A stretch of DNA of 64,000 nucleotides from Phycicoccus sp. HDW14 (GTDB lineage Bacteria > Actinomycetota > Actinomycetes > Actinomycetales > Dermatophilaceae), in the NCBI RefSeq assembly GCF_011383005.1, contig NZ_CP049935.1, forward strand, positions 2,790,001-2,854,000. Reading direction: 5' to 3'. The position numbers and the translations under genes are program-made. The notes under the pieces are model-generated. The model had not been told where the DNA came from. It saw only the letters and a list, made by a program, of their open reading frames with translations, and made no database searches. This document shows, in pieces, positions 34,301 through 43,900 of this stretch. Positions within the stretch are counted from its first letter, which is position 1. Each line of letters opens with the position of its first letter.

Positions 34301-35218
34301 GTGGACGAGGAGCGCCGGTCGGTGACCGAGGACTACGCCGAGGAGCTCGAGGAGCTGCACGACCTCGAGGAGGCCGGTGGCGCCGACGTCGACGTCAAGG
34401 TCGGCAAGGCCTGGCAGTACGGGTACCCCTACTCCAAGAAGCTCCCCCGCGAGGAGTACGAGCGCACCAAGCGCCGTCTCCAGGTCGAGCTGCTCAAGCT
34501 CCAGCTGCACGTCAAGGACACCGGCGCCAAGGTCGTCGTGCTCTGCGAGGGACGCGACGCCGCGGGCAAGGGCGGGGCCATCAAGCGCTTCATGGAGCAC
34601 CTCAACCCCCGCGGCGCCCGGGTCGTCGCCCTCGAGAAGCCCACCGAGGTCGAGCGCACCCAGTGGTACTTCCAGCGCTACGTGCAGCACCTGCCGAGCG
34701 GTGGCGAGATCGTCTTCATGGACCGCTCCTGGTACAACCGCGCCGGCGTCGAGCGGGTCATGGGCTACTGCACCCCGACGCAGTACCTCGAGTTCATGCG
34801 CGAGTGCCCCGAGTTCGAGCGGATGCTCGTCAACTCCGGCATCCACCTCGTCAAGCTGTGGTTCTCGGTGAGCCAGGAGGAGCAGGCCGCGCGGTTCGCC
34901 TCCCGCCAGAACGACCCGGTGCGCCAGTGGAAGCTCTCGCCCACCGACCTCGCGAGCCTCGACAAGTGGGACGCCTACACCGAGGCCAAGGAGGCGATGT
35001 TCTTCTACACCGACACCGGTGACGCCCCGTGGACCGTCGTCAAGAGCAACGACAAGAAGCGCGCGCGGCTCGAGGCGATGCGGTTGCTGCTCAACGGGAT
35101 CGAGTACCGCAGCAAGGACCTCGACGTCGTCGGCACCCCCGACCCGCTCATCGTCGGCCCGGCGTCGCGCATCTTCGAGCAGGGCGAGCACACCGACAGG
35201 GTGCTGCCCCGCCTCTGA
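34301..35218 (+). CDS. ppk2: Polyphosphate kinase 2 (PPK2 family)
   Basis: Uses polyphosphate to phosphorylate nucleotides. The 305 residues carry the PPK2 core: Walker A in VVVLCEGRDAAGKGGAIKRF, the basic lid region in KPTEVERTQWYFQRYVQHLP, Walker B GGEIVFMDRSWYNRAGVERV, and later LVKLWFSVSQEEQAARFASR and RQWKLSPTDLASLDKWDAYT. One domain, so of the class I type. GTG 34301 has TACGCT six bases upstream (34289-34294), a leaderless promoter. With ppk1 further on, it closes a polyphosphate cycle. Donor and acceptor preference cannot be told from sequence. Confidence 0.93.
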   Translation: MDEERRSVTEDYAEELEELHDLEEAGGADVDVKVGKAWQYGYPYSKKLPREEYERTKRRLQVELLKLQLHVKDTGAKVVVLCEGRDAAGKGGAIKRFMEHLNPRGARVVALEKPTEVERTQWYFQRYVQHLPSGGEIVFMDRSWYNRAGVERVMGYCTPTQYLEFMRECPEFERMLVNSGIHLVKLWFSVSQEEQAARFASRQNDPVRQWKLSPTDLASLDKWDAYTEAKEAMFFYTDTGDAPWTVVKSNDKKRARLEAMRLLLNGIEYRSKDLDVVGTPDPLIVGPASRIFEQGEHTDRVLPRL

Positions 35219-35325
35219 CCGGCCGCTCGGCCGACGACCTCGTGGGGGACACGCCCCGACCCGGTCGTCGCTCCCTGTCGGCCGAGGTCCTCGCGCCGGT
35301 GCGCTCGCCGGGTGACACTGTCCCG

Positions 35326-37191
35326 GTGACGGTCTCGGCGCAGGAGGACTTCGGCGGCTTCGTGGCCGCCCGCTGGCCCGACCTCGAGGCCGTCGCGCTC
35401 GTCACGACCCTCGACCCCGCGGCGGCCCGGGAGGCGACGACCGCCGCCCTCGCCACGTTGCACCCGCGGTGGGCCTCCACGCTCGAGGAGGGTGCACCGA
35501 CGACGGCCGCGCGGGTGGCCCTGCTGGCCCGGCTCCTCCCCGCCCGCCGGTCCCGCGGCACGGACCGGACGGACCGGACGGACCGCGAGGTTCCCGCCGC
35601 CCCCGCCGCCGCGGCGCTCGAGTCCGCCGTCACCGACCCCCACGACGCCGTCCCGGCGGCCCTGCTCCGCGCCCTCGCCGCCGAGGAGCCGCTCGTGCGG
35701 TGCGCCCTGGCCGCCGAGGTCGTCTGGGAGTGCCCGCCCGCGGAGACCGGACGGTTGCTCGCGGGGGCCGGCTCGGAGCGGGCCGTGGAGCCGGCCGTGG
35801 CCGCCGCCCGCGAGCGCCTCGTCACCGCCCACCGCGCGGCGCGGGCCGAGGACGACCTCTCCCCCGCCGACCACCGCCTCGAGGGCGACCTCGAGGACCT
35901 GGTCCACCGGCTCGTGGCCCTCCAGCCCGAGCCGCCCGATGCCGGCTCGCTCGTCGGGCAGCGGGCGCGCTCGGTGCGTCGACGGGCCCTCGTCACCGGC
36001 GGCGGGGTGCTGGCCGCCGCCGGGGTCGCCACCTGGTGGGGCCTGGCCGCGCGCGAGGAGGCTCCTCCTGCTCGCCGGCCGGTCGCCGTCCCGACCACCG
36101 CGGGACCGGACGACGCGGCGTGGCGCAGCACCAGCCGGTGGCCGGCCCGGGGGGCGCTGGCCACCGACCTCGGCATCCAGGCGCTCGTGGCCCGGGCCGC
36201 CCCCGGCGCCCGGCTGCTCTACGCCGACGACGTGCACGACGTGCGCTGCGTCCTCGCCAAGACCCTCACGCCGGACGACGTCGGTGACGGCACCCAGCTG
36301 CGGATGTGGGCGGGCTCGGTCGGCGCTCCCGCCGAGCAGCTCACCGAGGTGGTCGTCGGGTTCGGCATCTACACCGTCCCGGACGTCGTCGCCGTCGGGG
36401 TCCCCCACCCGACGGAGGCGGCACTGCTCGTCCTCTCGCAGCCGACCGTCGAGGTCGCGCAGTACTCGCTGCTCGCCCGGCCGACGCGCGGTGGGCTGGT
36501 GTCGCGCACCTGGCGAGACGTCCGGCTCACCGACGGCGTCGGCTCGGCGCTGCTCGCCGCCCCGACCGGTCCGGCCGCCCGCGTGCGCTGCGGCGACTAC
36601 GACGGCCCGCTGCCCGTCCCTGAATCGTGGAACGTCTTCGACGGCACCGACGACGACCTCCTCGCGCCGACGGTCGCGGACATCACCGGTTACCGCGCCG
36701 ACCAGCTGCGGGAGCGTCGGGTCGTCTCGCGGATGCCGGCCCGGGTGACGCTGCCCCAGCTCGGAGCGGGACGGGTCACCGTCACCCTGGCCGTCGTCCA
36801 CACGCCCGACGGCGGCGTGGTGCGCTCCCTCAGGCTGGCCACCGGCGACGCCGCCGGGAGTGGGTACACCTCGTTCGGCCCGTTCGTCGTCCCGGCGGAC
36901 CGGGCCGAGGCGCCGTACGCCGTCCGCGTCGACGACTACAGCTCGGGACGGGCCACCTGGGTGGTCACGGCGCCCCCGGGTGCGGCGACCGTCCAGCTGC
37001 GCACCGACGACGGGTCCGACCGACCCCTGGCCCGTCCGGTCCCGGTCACCGGGCACGCCGTGGTGGTCGGCACCACCGACCTGAACTCCGCCCGGGTCCT
37101 CGTGCGGGACGGGCGCGGCCGCGTCCTCTGGAACGACGCCCCGGTCGAGGGCCGGTTCGCCTACGACACCGACCCCGTGACGGCCGGCTGA
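35326..37191 (+). CDS. Large membrane protein with sigma-factor-like head, tandem copy A
   Basis: A 621-residue protein, paralogous to the next gene. The first 60 residues look like ECF sigma region 2 of the SigE type (EDFGGFVAARWPDLEAVAL, then AAAREATTAALATLHPRW). Residues about 100-165 resemble a degenerate region 4 (CPPAETGRLLAGAGSERAVE, AAARERLVTAHRAA). A basic stretch leads to one membrane helix (ALVTGGGVLAAAGVATWWGL) near 230. The remaining 370 residues are predicted outside, beta-rich, with DLGIQALVARAAPGARLLYA and CGDYDGPLPVPESWNVFDGT. GTG 35326 is chosen by alignment with copy B. Function unknown; the key sigma residues look decayed. Confidence 0.65.
   Translation: MTVSAQEDFGGFVAARWPDLEAVALVTTLDPAAAREATTAALATLHPRWASTLEEGAPTTAARVALLARLLPARRSRGTDRTDRTDREVPAAPAAAALESAVTDPHDAVPAALLRALAAEEPLVRCALAAEVVWECPPAETGRLLAGAGSERAVEPAVAAARERLVTAHRAARAEDDLSPADHRLEGDLEDLVHRLVALQPEPPDAGSLVGQRARSVRRRALVTGGGVLAAAGVATWWGLAAREEAPPARRPVAVPTTAGPDDAAWRSTSRWPARGALATDLGIQALVARAAPGARLLYADDVHDVRCVLAKTLTPDDVGDGTQLRMWAGSVGAPAEQLTEVVVGFGIYTVPDVVAVGVPHPTEAALLVLSQPTVEVAQYSLLARPTRGGLVSRTWRDVRLTDGVGSALLAAPTGPAARVRCGDYDGPLPVPESWNVFDGTDDDLLAPTVADITGYRADQLRERRVVSRMPARVTLPQLGAGRVTVTLAVVHTPDGGVVRSLRLATGDAAGSGYTSFGPFVVPADRAEAPYAVRVDDYSSGRATWVVTAPPGAATVQLRTDDGSDRPLARPVPVTGHAVVVGTTDLNSARVLVRDGRGRVLWNDAPVEGRFAYDTDPVTAG
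35565..35593 (+). repeat. Short tandem repeat coding TDR
   Basis: Three units of CGGACCGGA-type sequence code for TDRTDRTDR in copy A. Copy B has a matching patch near 37500-37550, with 12-base units coding for SDRSSDRSSDGSSD. Both lie in the linker between the two sigma-like parts. Confidence 0.6.
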
Positions 37192-37251
37192 GCAGCGGTC
37201 CGCCCCGACCGTCCGGCCCGGGGACGCCCCGCGCGAGGGAGGATGGACCCC

Positions 37252-39201
37252 GTGACGCTCACGGTCGAGGAGGACTTCGACGGGTTCGTCGCGGCCCGGT
37301 GGCCCGACCTCGAGGCCGTCGCCGTCGTCGCGACCCTCGACGCCCCGGCCGCCCGGGAGGCCACGGCCACGGCGCTGGCGTCGCTGCGGACCCGGTGGGC
37401 CGCCACCCTGGAGGAGGGCAGCCCGACGGCCTCCGCGCGCCGGGCGCTGCTCGAGGCGGTGCGGCCCCGGTCGCGCCCGAGGCGGTCGGGTCCGGACGGC
37501 ACGTCGGACCGGTCGTCGGACCGCTCGTCGGACGGCTCGTCGGACACCCCGGCGGAGCCGGTCGCACCGGCCGTCCTGCACGACCTCGTCGCCGACCCGG
37601 GCTCGAGCGTCCCGGGCGCCCTCCTCGACGCCCTCGCCGGGCTGCCGGTCCCGGTCCGCGGGCTGCTCGCGGCCGGCCCGCTCTGGGAGGCCACCGACGG
37701 CGAGCTGCTCGGCCTCGTCGGCCCGGACGGACCCTCGCCCGCCGAGCTCGACGACGGGCGTTCGCGGCTCCTCCACGCCCATCGCGGGGCGCGGGCAGCG
37801 GACGGGCTCGCGGTCGCCGACCACCTCCTCGAGCACGACCTCGCCGACCTCGTGCACCGGCTGGCCACGGTGTCGCCCGAGCCACCGGACCCCGCCGGCC
37901 TCGTCGTCGAGCGGGTGCGGCGGCTGCGGCGGCGCACCCTCGTGCTCGGTGGTGGGGCCGTGCTCGCCGCCGGGGCGGTGGGCTGGGCGGTCCTCGAGCG
38001 TGCCGGTGGACCGGCCGTGACCGCCCCCCGACCCTCCGCCGGGCCGACGACCCCGGGGCCGGACGACCCGGCGTGGGCGCGGTCCTCGCGCTGGGCGCCC
38101 CGCGGGGGTCTCGCGCGCGACCTCGGGATCCAGGCCCTCATCGCCCGCACCGGGGCCCGGCTGCTCTGGGCCGACGACCTCGCCGACCTGCGCGTCGTGC
38201 TCGCCGCCACGCTCGGCGACGACCGGCCCGACAGCACGGTCGTGCGGGCCTGGACCGGCCCACCGGGCACGCCCGGCGAGCGGCTCGTCGAGGCGGGGCT
38301 CGCGTACGACGCGGTGCTCGGGGTCGAGGACGTCGTGGCCGTCGGGCTCGACCGCCCGGGCGGCGCGGTCCTCGTCGTCCTGACCCGGCCCACCGAGGGC
38401 TCGGCGTCGTTCTCGCCCGTCGTGCGCCCCACCCCCGCGGGTTCCGTCGAGCGCGAGTTCACGACGCTCGGGCTCGCGAACGGCGTCGGGACGATGCTGC
38501 TGCCCGCTCGCTGGGGTGCCGCGGCCCGGCTCCGGTGCGCCGACTACGACGGTGCACCCCTGGCGGCGCGGACGTGGGAGCCCGGCGGCGTCGAGCTCGG
38601 GACCGGTGACCCGCTGGCCGACCTCATGGCCACCGTCGCGTCCTCGACGGGCATCCGCGTCGGGGACCTGCGCGGCGACGTGCTCGTCGACTCCCCCACG
38701 GACGGCAGCGTGCTCGACCCCACGGCGGTCTCTGCGACCGGCGGTGACGGGCGCGCGGTCCTGACCAGGGTGCGCACCCCGGCCGGGGCGGTGGTGCGGA
38801 GGCTCGACGTCCGGGACGACGGCCGGTCGGGCGCCTCGACCTTCCTCGTCAGCTCGACGGCCGTCGTCCCGGCCGAGCTCGCCGGAGAGCCGGCGGTGCT
38901 GCGCCTCGACGACTCCCCCGAGGGCACGGGGCGCTTCCTCGTCGTCGTGCCCGGGGGCGGCGCCACCTGCCGACTGGTCGCGACCGGGCGGGGTCGCTCA
39001 CCCGCCTCCGAGGCCGCCCGGATGAAGCGCCGCACGGCCGTCGTCAGCGTCCCGGACGTCGAGCGCACCTCCGACGGCCTGCGCCTCGTCGTGCAGGACG
39101 CGGCGGGGCGCACGACGTACGACGACGTGCCGCCGGACGGCCGCGACCTCGCGGGGTACGACGACGGCACGGGGTGGCTGGGCCTGCCCCTGCCGTACTA
39201 G
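37252..39201 (+). CDS. Large membrane protein with sigma-factor-like head, tandem copy B
   Basis: A 649-residue paralogue of the gene before it. Same order: EEDFDGFVAARWPDLEAVAV, then AAREATATALASLRTRW; a Ser/Asp linker; a degenerate second helical part (GELLGLVGPDGPSPAELDDG); AVADHLLEHDLADLVHRLAT; basic residues; one membrane helix (TLVLGGGAVLAAGAVGWAVL) near 245; and an exported part with DLGIQALIARTGARLLWADD and CADYDGAPLAARTWEPGGVE. The start could also be ATG 37243, but GGAGG is then too close; GTG 37252 has it at nine bases. Its stop is 44 bases from the convergent gpmA stop. Function unknown. Confidence 0.65.
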   Translation: MTLTVEEDFDGFVAARWPDLEAVAVVATLDAPAAREATATALASLRTRWAATLEEGSPTASARRALLEAVRPRSRPRRSGPDGTSDRSSDRSSDGSSDTPAEPVAPAVLHDLVADPGSSVPGALLDALAGLPVPVRGLLAAGPLWEATDGELLGLVGPDGPSPAELDDGRSRLLHAHRGARAADGLAVADHLLEHDLADLVHRLATVSPEPPDPAGLVVERVRRLRRRTLVLGGGAVLAAGAVGWAVLERAGGPAVTAPRPSAGPTTPGPDDPAWARSSRWAPRGGLARDLGIQALIARTGARLLWADDLADLRVVLAATLGDDRPDSTVVRAWTGPPGTPGERLVEAGLAYDAVLGVEDVVAVGLDRPGGAVLVVLTRPTEGSASFSPVVRPTPAGSVEREFTTLGLANGVGTMLLPARWGAAARLRCADYDGAPLAARTWEPGGVELGTGDPLADLMATVASSTGIRVGDLRGDVLVDSPTDGSVLDPTAVSATGGDGRAVLTRVRTPAGAVVRRLDVRDDGRSGASTFLVSSTAVVPAELAGEPAVLRLDDSPEGTGRFLVVVPGGGATCRLVATGRGRSPASEAARMKRRTAVVSVPDVERTSDGLRLVVQDAAGRTTYDDVPPDGRDLAGYDDGTGWLGLPLPY

Positions 39202-39244
39202 CCGTCCTGGTCCGTCCCGCGCGACGACCCGGAACGGTTGCGGC

Positions 39245-39982
39245 TCAGCGCCCCTGGTTCGCCACGGCCGCCGCTGCCGCTGCTGCCGCCTCGGGGTCGA
39301 GGTACTCGCCGGGGCCGGTGGGCATGAAGTCGTCACCGAGCCGGTAGACCAGCGGCATCCCGGTGGGGATGTTCAGCCCGGCGATGTCGTCGTCGCTGAT
39401 GCCGTCGAGGTGCTTGACGAGGGCCCGCAGCGAGTTGCCGTGCGCGGTGACGAGGACCGTGTGACCGGCCGTCAGGTCGGCCTGGATGTCGTTCTCCCAG
39501 TAAGGCATCATCCGCGGGATGACGTCGGCGAGGCACTCGGTGAGCGGGACGTCGACGCCGGCGTAGCGCGGGTCGTCGGTCTGGTCGAACTCGCTGCCCT
39601 GCTCGATCGGCGGCGGCGGGGTGTCGAACGACCGGCGCCACAGCATGAACTGCTCGTCGCCGTACTTGTCGCGGGTGGCGGCCTTGTCGAGCCCCTGGAG
39701 GGCGCCGTAGTGCCGCTCGTTGAGCCGCCAGCTGCGGCGCACCGGGATCCAGTGCCGGTCGGCCGCGTCGAGGGCGAGGTTCGCGGTCGTGATCGCGCGG
39801 CGCAGCACCGAGGTGTGCACGACGTCGGGGAGCAGCCCGGCCTCGGCCATCAGCCGGCCGCCACGGACCGCCTCGGCCCGGCCCTTCTCGGTGAGGTCGA
39901 CGTCGACCCAGCCGGTGAAGAGGTTCTTCTGGTTCCAGTCCGACTCGCCGTGCCGCAGGAGGATCAGGGTGTGCTCGGTCAT
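39245..39982 (-). CDS. gpmA: 2,3-bisphosphoglycerate-dependent phosphoglycerate mutase
   Basis: Glycolytic enzyme converting 3-phosphoglycerate to 2-phosphoglycerate. Its 245 residues have the phospho-His motif [20 protein letters not shown], then [40 protein letters not shown], and the second His in [21 protein letters not shown] run of eight Ala near the C-terminus is unusual but harmless. A TAGGCT -10 (39994-39989, minus) lies six bases before the ATG, so it is leaderless. In mycobacteria gpm1 lies next to mshA, the YbjN gene and senX3-regX3, an order partly kept here. Confidence 0.96.
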   Translation of the reverse strand: MTEHTLILLRHGESDWNQKNLFTGWVDVDLTEKGRAEAVRGGRLMAEAGLLPDVVHTSVLRRAITTANLALDAADRHWIPVRRSWRLNERHYGALQGLDKAATRDKYGDEQFMLWRRSFDTPPPPIEQGSEFDQTDDPRYAGVDVPLTECLADVIPRMMPYWENDIQADLTAGHTVLVTAHGNSLRALVKHLDGISDDDIAGLNIPTGMPLVYRLGDDFMPTGPGEYLDPEAAAAAAAAVANQGR

Positions 39983-40025
39983 GTCGCCAGCCTAGCCACC
40001 CCGCACCCCGACCCTGTGGGCATCC

Positions 40026-40065
40026 GTCCGCCGAACACGCCGTCCGGGCGGGGCGTCCGGCGGAC
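40026..40065. terminator. Hairpin after the YbjN gene
   Basis: GTCCGCCG (40026-40033) pairs with CGGCGGAC (40058-40065), and inner CGCC/GGCG bases can extend it. It is about 25 bases past the stop at 40090 on the minus strand. Probable terminator that separates the mshA run from gpmA. Confidence 0.6.
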
Positions 40066-40089
40066 CCTCCCCCACGAGGTCGGGAGGGG

Positions 40090-40605
40090 TCAGGTGTCGC
40101 GGGGCGGGTCGCCGGGGCGCTCGAGGATGTGCCGGAAGGCCTCGAGGTTGCGCAGGCTCTCGCCGCGCGAGACCCGCCACTCCCACTCCTTGCGCATCGA
40201 GGTGAGGAAGCCCATGACGAGCAGCTCGTTGAACGGCTCGTCGACGGCGGTCAGCACGACCCCGAGCAGCTGGTCGAGGTACCGCGCGTCGACGCCGGTC
40301 GCCGGCACGCGCCCGGTGACGAACACGTCGCCCGAGCGGTCGACGGCGTAGGCGAGCCCCGGCAGGCGCAGGTTGCGGCTGAGGAGGAAGCGGTAGACCT
40401 CGCCGTGGTTCTCGTCGGGGTTGCGGATGACGAACGCGGACACCGACAGCGCGGTGTCGCCGCAGACGAGCGAGACGACCGTGCGCAGCTTCTTCTCCCC
40501 GGGCAGCGAGACGACGAGCTCGTCGTCGCGCGCACCGGCCTCCCACTCGAGCCCGGTCTCGTCGAGGACGTCGCGGACCAGCGCGACGAGGTCGGCAGAG
40601 CTCAC
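40090..40605 (-). CDS. YbjN-domain protein
   Basis: A 171-residue protein of the YbjN family, which has a type III secretion chaperone-like fold. Recognisable parts are [60 protein letters not shown] and [20 protein letters not shown]. It follows mshA with a GTGA overlap, as Rv0487 follows mshA in M. tuberculosis. Role unknown, though the constant pairing suggests a link to mycothiol synthesis or stress. Confidence 0.88.
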   Translation of the reverse strand: MSSADLVALVRDVLDETGLEWEAGARDDELVVSLPGEKKLRTVVSLVCGDTALSVSAFVIRNPDENHGEVYRFLLSRNLRLPGLAYAVDRSGDVFVTGRVPATGVDARYLDQLLGVVLTAVDEPFNELLVMGFLTSMRKEWEWRVSRGESLRNLEAFRHILERPGDPPRDT

Positions 40606-41918
40606 GGGATGACCGCCCGCGGCACGTCGGCGATCCGCTCGGCGTCGTCGATGGACACGTCCTTGGGGCGGGTCAGCGCCTCGCGGTAGACCTCGAGCAG
40701 GCGCTCGGCGGTGCGGGTCCATCCGAAGCCCTGCGCGTGCTCGGCAGCCTTGCGCGACAACGTCGCCCGGGTCGCGGGGTCGAGGGCGACCTCGCCCAGC
40801 GCGGTGGCCCACGCGGCGGTGTCGTGGCCGTCGACGAGCAGCCCGCCGGGCCCGACCGCGGTGGGCAGCCCGCCGACGTTGGCGGCGACGACCGGTGTGC
40901 CGCACGCCTGGGCCTCGACGGCGACGAGCCCGAAGGACTCGCTGTGCGACGGGACGGCGACGACGTCGGCCGCGCGGTACCAGTCGGCGAGCGTCGGGCG
41001 GTCGACGGGCGGCACGAGCCGCAGACGGTCGGCGATGCCGAGCCGCTCGCCGAGGTCCTCGAGGCCCATCGGGTTGCGGACGCCCGTGCCGCTGGCGCCC
41101 CCGAGGACCGCGACGACGAGCCGCTCGCGCAGGTCCGGCCGGCGCCGCACGAGCTCTGCGGCGGCCCGCACGAGGACGTCCGGGCCCTTGAGCGGCTGGA
41201 TGCGGCCGACGAAGAGCAGCACGACCGCGTCGGCGGGCAGCCCGAGCGCAGCGCGGGCCTCGACCTGCGACCCGGGCGAGAACGTGACGAGGTCGACGCC
41301 GGGCTCGGCGACGGCGACCCGGGCGGGGTCGGCGCCGTAGAGATCGACCAGCTCGGCGGCCTCCCGCTCGGTGTTGGCCACCAGCCGGTCGGCGGCCTCG
41401 ACGACCTGGGCCTCGCCGATCTCGCGACCGCGCGGCTCGGGCTCGTCACCGTCGGCGAGGTGGAGGTTCTTGACCCGCGCCATCGTGTGCATCGTGTGGA
41501 CGAGCGGGACGCCCCACCGGTCGGCGGCCAGCCAGCCGACCTGCCCGGAGAGCCAGTAGTGGGAGTGGACGAGGTCGTAGTGCCCCGGCGGTGCGTGCGC
41601 GGCGACCCGCATCATCCCGGCCGCGAAGGCGCAGAGCTGGCCGGGCAGCTCCTCCTTCGAGAGGCCCTCGTACGGCCCGGCGGCCACGTGCCGGACGACG
41701 ACGCCGGGCTCGACCTCGACGACCTCGGGCTGCGCGGCGCTGGTGGTGCGCGTGAAGAGGTCGACCTCGGTGCCGAGCCGGGCCAGCTGGCGGGCCACCT
41801 CGAGGACGTAGACGTTCATGCCGCCGGCGTCACCGGTGCCGGGCTGGGCGAGCGGCGAGGTGTGCACCGTGACCATCGCGACGCGCCGCGGGCGGGGCGC
41901 AGCGGCGGCATCGGTCAT
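40602..41918 (-). CDS. mshA: D-inositol-3-phosphate glycosyltransferase MshA
   Basis: First committed enzyme of mycothiol synthesis, transferring GlcNAc from UDP-GlcNAc to inositol-3-phosphate. The 438 residues form a GT-B fold of family GT4: N-domain [20 protein letters not shown] and [40 protein letters not shown] and [20 protein letters not shown]. The C-domain has [20 protein letters not shown] and the E-x7-E motif in [23 protein letters not shown] 41918 overlaps the stop of the membrane-protein gene upstream (ATGA), so it is third-party coupled. Confidence 0.95.
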   Translation of the reverse strand: MTDAAAAPRPRRVAMVTVHTSPLAQPGTGDAGGMNVYVLEVARQLARLGTEVDLFTRTTSAAQPEVVEVEPGVVVRHVAAGPYEGLSKEELPGQLCAFAAGMMRVAAHAPPGHYDLVHSHYWLSGQVGWLAADRWGVPLVHTMHTMARVKNLHLADGDEPEPRGREIGEAQVVEAADRLVANTEREAAELVDLYGADPARVAVAEPGVDLVTFSPGSQVEARAALGLPADAVVLLFVGRIQPLKGPDVLVRAAAELVRRRPDLRERLVVAVLGGASGTGVRNPMGLEDLGERLGIADRLRLVPPVDRPTLADWYRAADVVAVPSHSESFGLVAVEAQACGTPVVAANVGGLPTAVGPGGLLVDGHDTAAWATALGEVALDPATRATLSRKAAEHAQGFGWTRTAERLLEVYREALTRPKDVSIDDAERIADVPRAVIP

Positions 41919-42715
41919 GGCTGCGAGTCTTCCACGGCCGGACGGGGCGTGTCCGTGACCGTCACCACGGCCCGGGGCGACCAGACGTGGATGGCGATGC
42001 GCCCGTCCTGGCGCAGGTCGACTGCGCGAGGGACCCCGACCGGGGCGATGGAGACGTCGGTGCCGAGCACCCACGTGAAGGCCGGCTGCTCCACGACGGC
42101 GGCCTCCATCCAGTAGGCCCGGGCCTTGAGGTTGCGTGCGGGCAGGGCCGGCTCGATGCCGGTCGTCGCCGGGCGCCAGTCGAGGTTGACGGCGACGCCG
42201 GAGGCGCCGGGGACTGCGACGTCCATCCGGATCCGGCCGTCGGTCGGCTCGAAGGTGATCCGCAGCGGCAGCGAGTGCGTCGCGTCGTGGACGACCCCGC
42301 TGTAGGTGACGGCCTCGTCGTCGCGGGTGACGGCGTCGATGGTCACGGCCGTGAGCGAGGAGGTGACCTGCTCGCGCGGGTGCTCGCCCGAGGTGTCGAC
42401 CGTGCCGACGACGGCGGTGACGGGGGCTCCCTTGGTGACGGTGTCGGCGAGCACGGTGCTCCCCCGCGAGAGCCGGAAGCCGCGGTCGTAGAGCGTGACG
42501 GTGAGCCCGGCCCCGAGCGACTGCACCCCGAACGCGTTCTGGGAGACCTGCAGCAGACCGGGTTCGACGTCGGTGATGCCGATGTCGCGGGCCAGCACCT
42601 TGGGCACCCAGGACGTGAGGCCGAGCACCAGGGCCGCGGCGAGCGAGACGACGAGGGCGACCATCGAGAGGCTCACCGACCCCTCGCGACGCTCCGTCCG
42701 CAACCGCTCCAGCAC
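41915..42715 (-). CDS. Membrane-anchored exported protein upstream of mshA
   Basis: A 266-residue protein with a short basic head, one membrane helix ([20 protein letters not shown]) at about residues 18-38 and an exported beta-rich domain ([40 protein letters not shown]). No family recognised. GTG 42715 lies six bases after TACCCT (minus; 42727-42722), giving a leaderless start that decides between several in-frame codons. It is the first gene of the transcript with mshA and the YbjN gene. Confidence 0.72.
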   Translation of the reverse strand: MLERLRTERREGSVSLSMVALVVSLAAALVLGLTSWVPKVLARDIGITDVEPGLLQVSQNAFGVQSLGAGLTVTLYDRGFRLSRGSTVLADTVTKGAPVTAVVGTVDTSGEHPREQVTSSLTAVTIDAVTRDDEAVTYSGVVHDATHSLPLRITFEPTDGRIRMDVAVPGASGVAVNLDWRPATTGIEPALPARNLKARAYWMEAAVVEQPAFTWVLGTDVSIAPVGVPRAVDLRQDGRIAIHVWSPRAVVTVTDTPRPAVEDSQP

Positions 42716-42772
42716 CGTCTCAGGGTAGTCCGAGCGGCTGGGTGCCGGCGGGGGGCCACCTAGGCTGGGCCC
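42716..42772. promoter_or_regulatory. Divergent leaderless promoters
   Basis: In the 57-base gap, TACCCT on the minus strand (42727-42722) lies six bases from GTG 42715, and TAGGCT on the plus strand (42761-42766) six bases from GTG 42773. Both fit a -10 that starts transcription at the start codon. Confidence 0.7.
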
Positions 42773-43576
42773 GTGCCCGCCCAGCGCCCGGTCGGCGTCG
42801 TCACCCGCGGGACGACGAACCCCAACCGCCTCCGCCGCTGCGACCGGTGGCTCGCCGGACCGCAGGCGTGGCGGCTGCGACGGCACGCCGGACCCCCGGT
42901 CGTCGTCGACCTCGGCTACGGCGCCTCCCCCGTCACGGCCGTCGAGCTCCACGACCGGCTGCGGGGGGTGCGCCCCGACGTCGAGGTCGTGGGGGTGGAG
43001 ATCGACCCCGACCGGGTGGAGGCCGCCCGGCCCCTCGAGCGGCCCGGGCTGCGCTTCGTGCGCGGCGGCTTCGAGGTGCCGGTACCCGGTGGTGCCCGGC
43101 CGGTGCTCGTGAGGGCCTTCAACGTCCTGCGCCAGTACGACGAGTCGCAGGTCGCCGCGGCCTGGGCGACGACGGTGGCGCGGCTGGCTCCCGGCGGGCT
43201 GCTCGTCGACGGGACCTGCGACGAGCTCGGCCGGCTGGCCTCGTGGGTGGCCGTCGGGGCCGATGGTCCGGAGTCGCTGACCCTCGCGTGGCGGCTGCGG
43301 GGGCTGGAGCGGCCGGGCGTGGTCGCCGAGCGGCTGCCGAAGTCGCTCATCCACCGCAATGTGCCGGGCGAGCCGGTGCACACCCTGCTCGGCGCCCTCG
43401 ACGAGGCGTGGGAGCGGCAGGCGCCGCTGGCGTCCTACGGCGTGCGGCAGCGCTTCATCGGCACGGCGGCGGCGCTGCGGGACGCCGGCTGGCCCGTGCT
43501 CGACGGGCCGTCACGCTGGCGGCTCGGGGAGCTGACCCTCGCGTGGTCGGCGCTCGAGGGTCACCAGGGGCCGTAG
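42773..43576 (+). CDS. Class I SAM-dependent methyltransferase-like protein
   Basis: A 267-residue protein. The SAM-binding motif I is VVVDLGYGASPVTAVELHDR, followed by VEVVGVEIDPDRVEAARPL (acidic end of beta2) and FNVLRQYDESQVAAAWATTV. The C-terminal half has LPKSLIHRNVPGEPVHTLLG and a Trp-rich end. The family is seen in actinobacteria next to mshA, but its substrate is unknown. The leaderless GTG at 42773 fixes the start. Its last 16 bases overlap the convergent DUF2516 gene. Confidence 0.8.
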   Translation: MPAQRPVGVVTRGTTNPNRLRRCDRWLAGPQAWRLRRHAGPPVVVDLGYGASPVTAVELHDRLRGVRPDVEVVGVEIDPDRVEAARPLERPGLRFVRGGFEVPVPGGARPVLVRAFNVLRQYDESQVAAAWATTVARLAPGGLLVDGTCDELGRLASWVAVGADGPESLTLAWRLRGLERPGVVAERLPKSLIHRNVPGEPVHTLLGALDEAWERQAPLASYGVRQRFIGTAAALRDAGWPVLDGPSRWRLGELTLAWSALEGHQGP

Positions 43577-43884
43577 GGGCCCTGCCGCCCGCCGCTGCCG
43601 CGACCCATCACCTGGTCGAGGGCGGGCTTGACGTCGGCGAGGTAGACCCCGGCCGCGACGATGCCGATGATGGCGATGAACCCCAGCCCGCCGATGGCCA
43701 CGATGCCGAGCAGCACCGCGACGCCGGTGACGAGCAACCAGAAGTTCTTGGTCCGCTTGCCCGCCGCGGTGAAGGCGTCGGGGCGCCGGCGCACGCAGTC
43801 GACGAGGGCGAAGACCTCGACACCGAGGGCCGCCACCGTGAGCAGGAGGACGATCCAGTACTGGAGGTTGTCGAGGAACAGCAT
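43561..43884 (-). CDS. DUF2516 membrane protein
   Basis: A 107-residue protein with two membrane hairpins: LQYWIVLLLTVAALGVEVFA, the polar loop DCVRRRPDAFTAAGKRTKNF, then FWLLVTGVAVLLGIVAIGGL and FIAIIGIVAAGVYLADVKPA. This matches DUF2516 (Rv0476 in M. tuberculosis, which lies next to hbhA; here an HbhA-like gene is 1.6 kb away). TACGCT lies six bases before the ATG on the minus strand, again leaderless. Function unknown. Confidence 0.85.
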   Translation of the reverse strand: MLFLDNLQYWIVLLLTVAALGVEVFALVDCVRRRPDAFTAAGKRTKNFWLLVTGVAVLLGIVAIGGLGFIAIIGIVAAGVYLADVKPALDQVMGRGSGGRQGPYGPW

Positions 43885-43900
43885 GGGCACAGCGTAGGCG

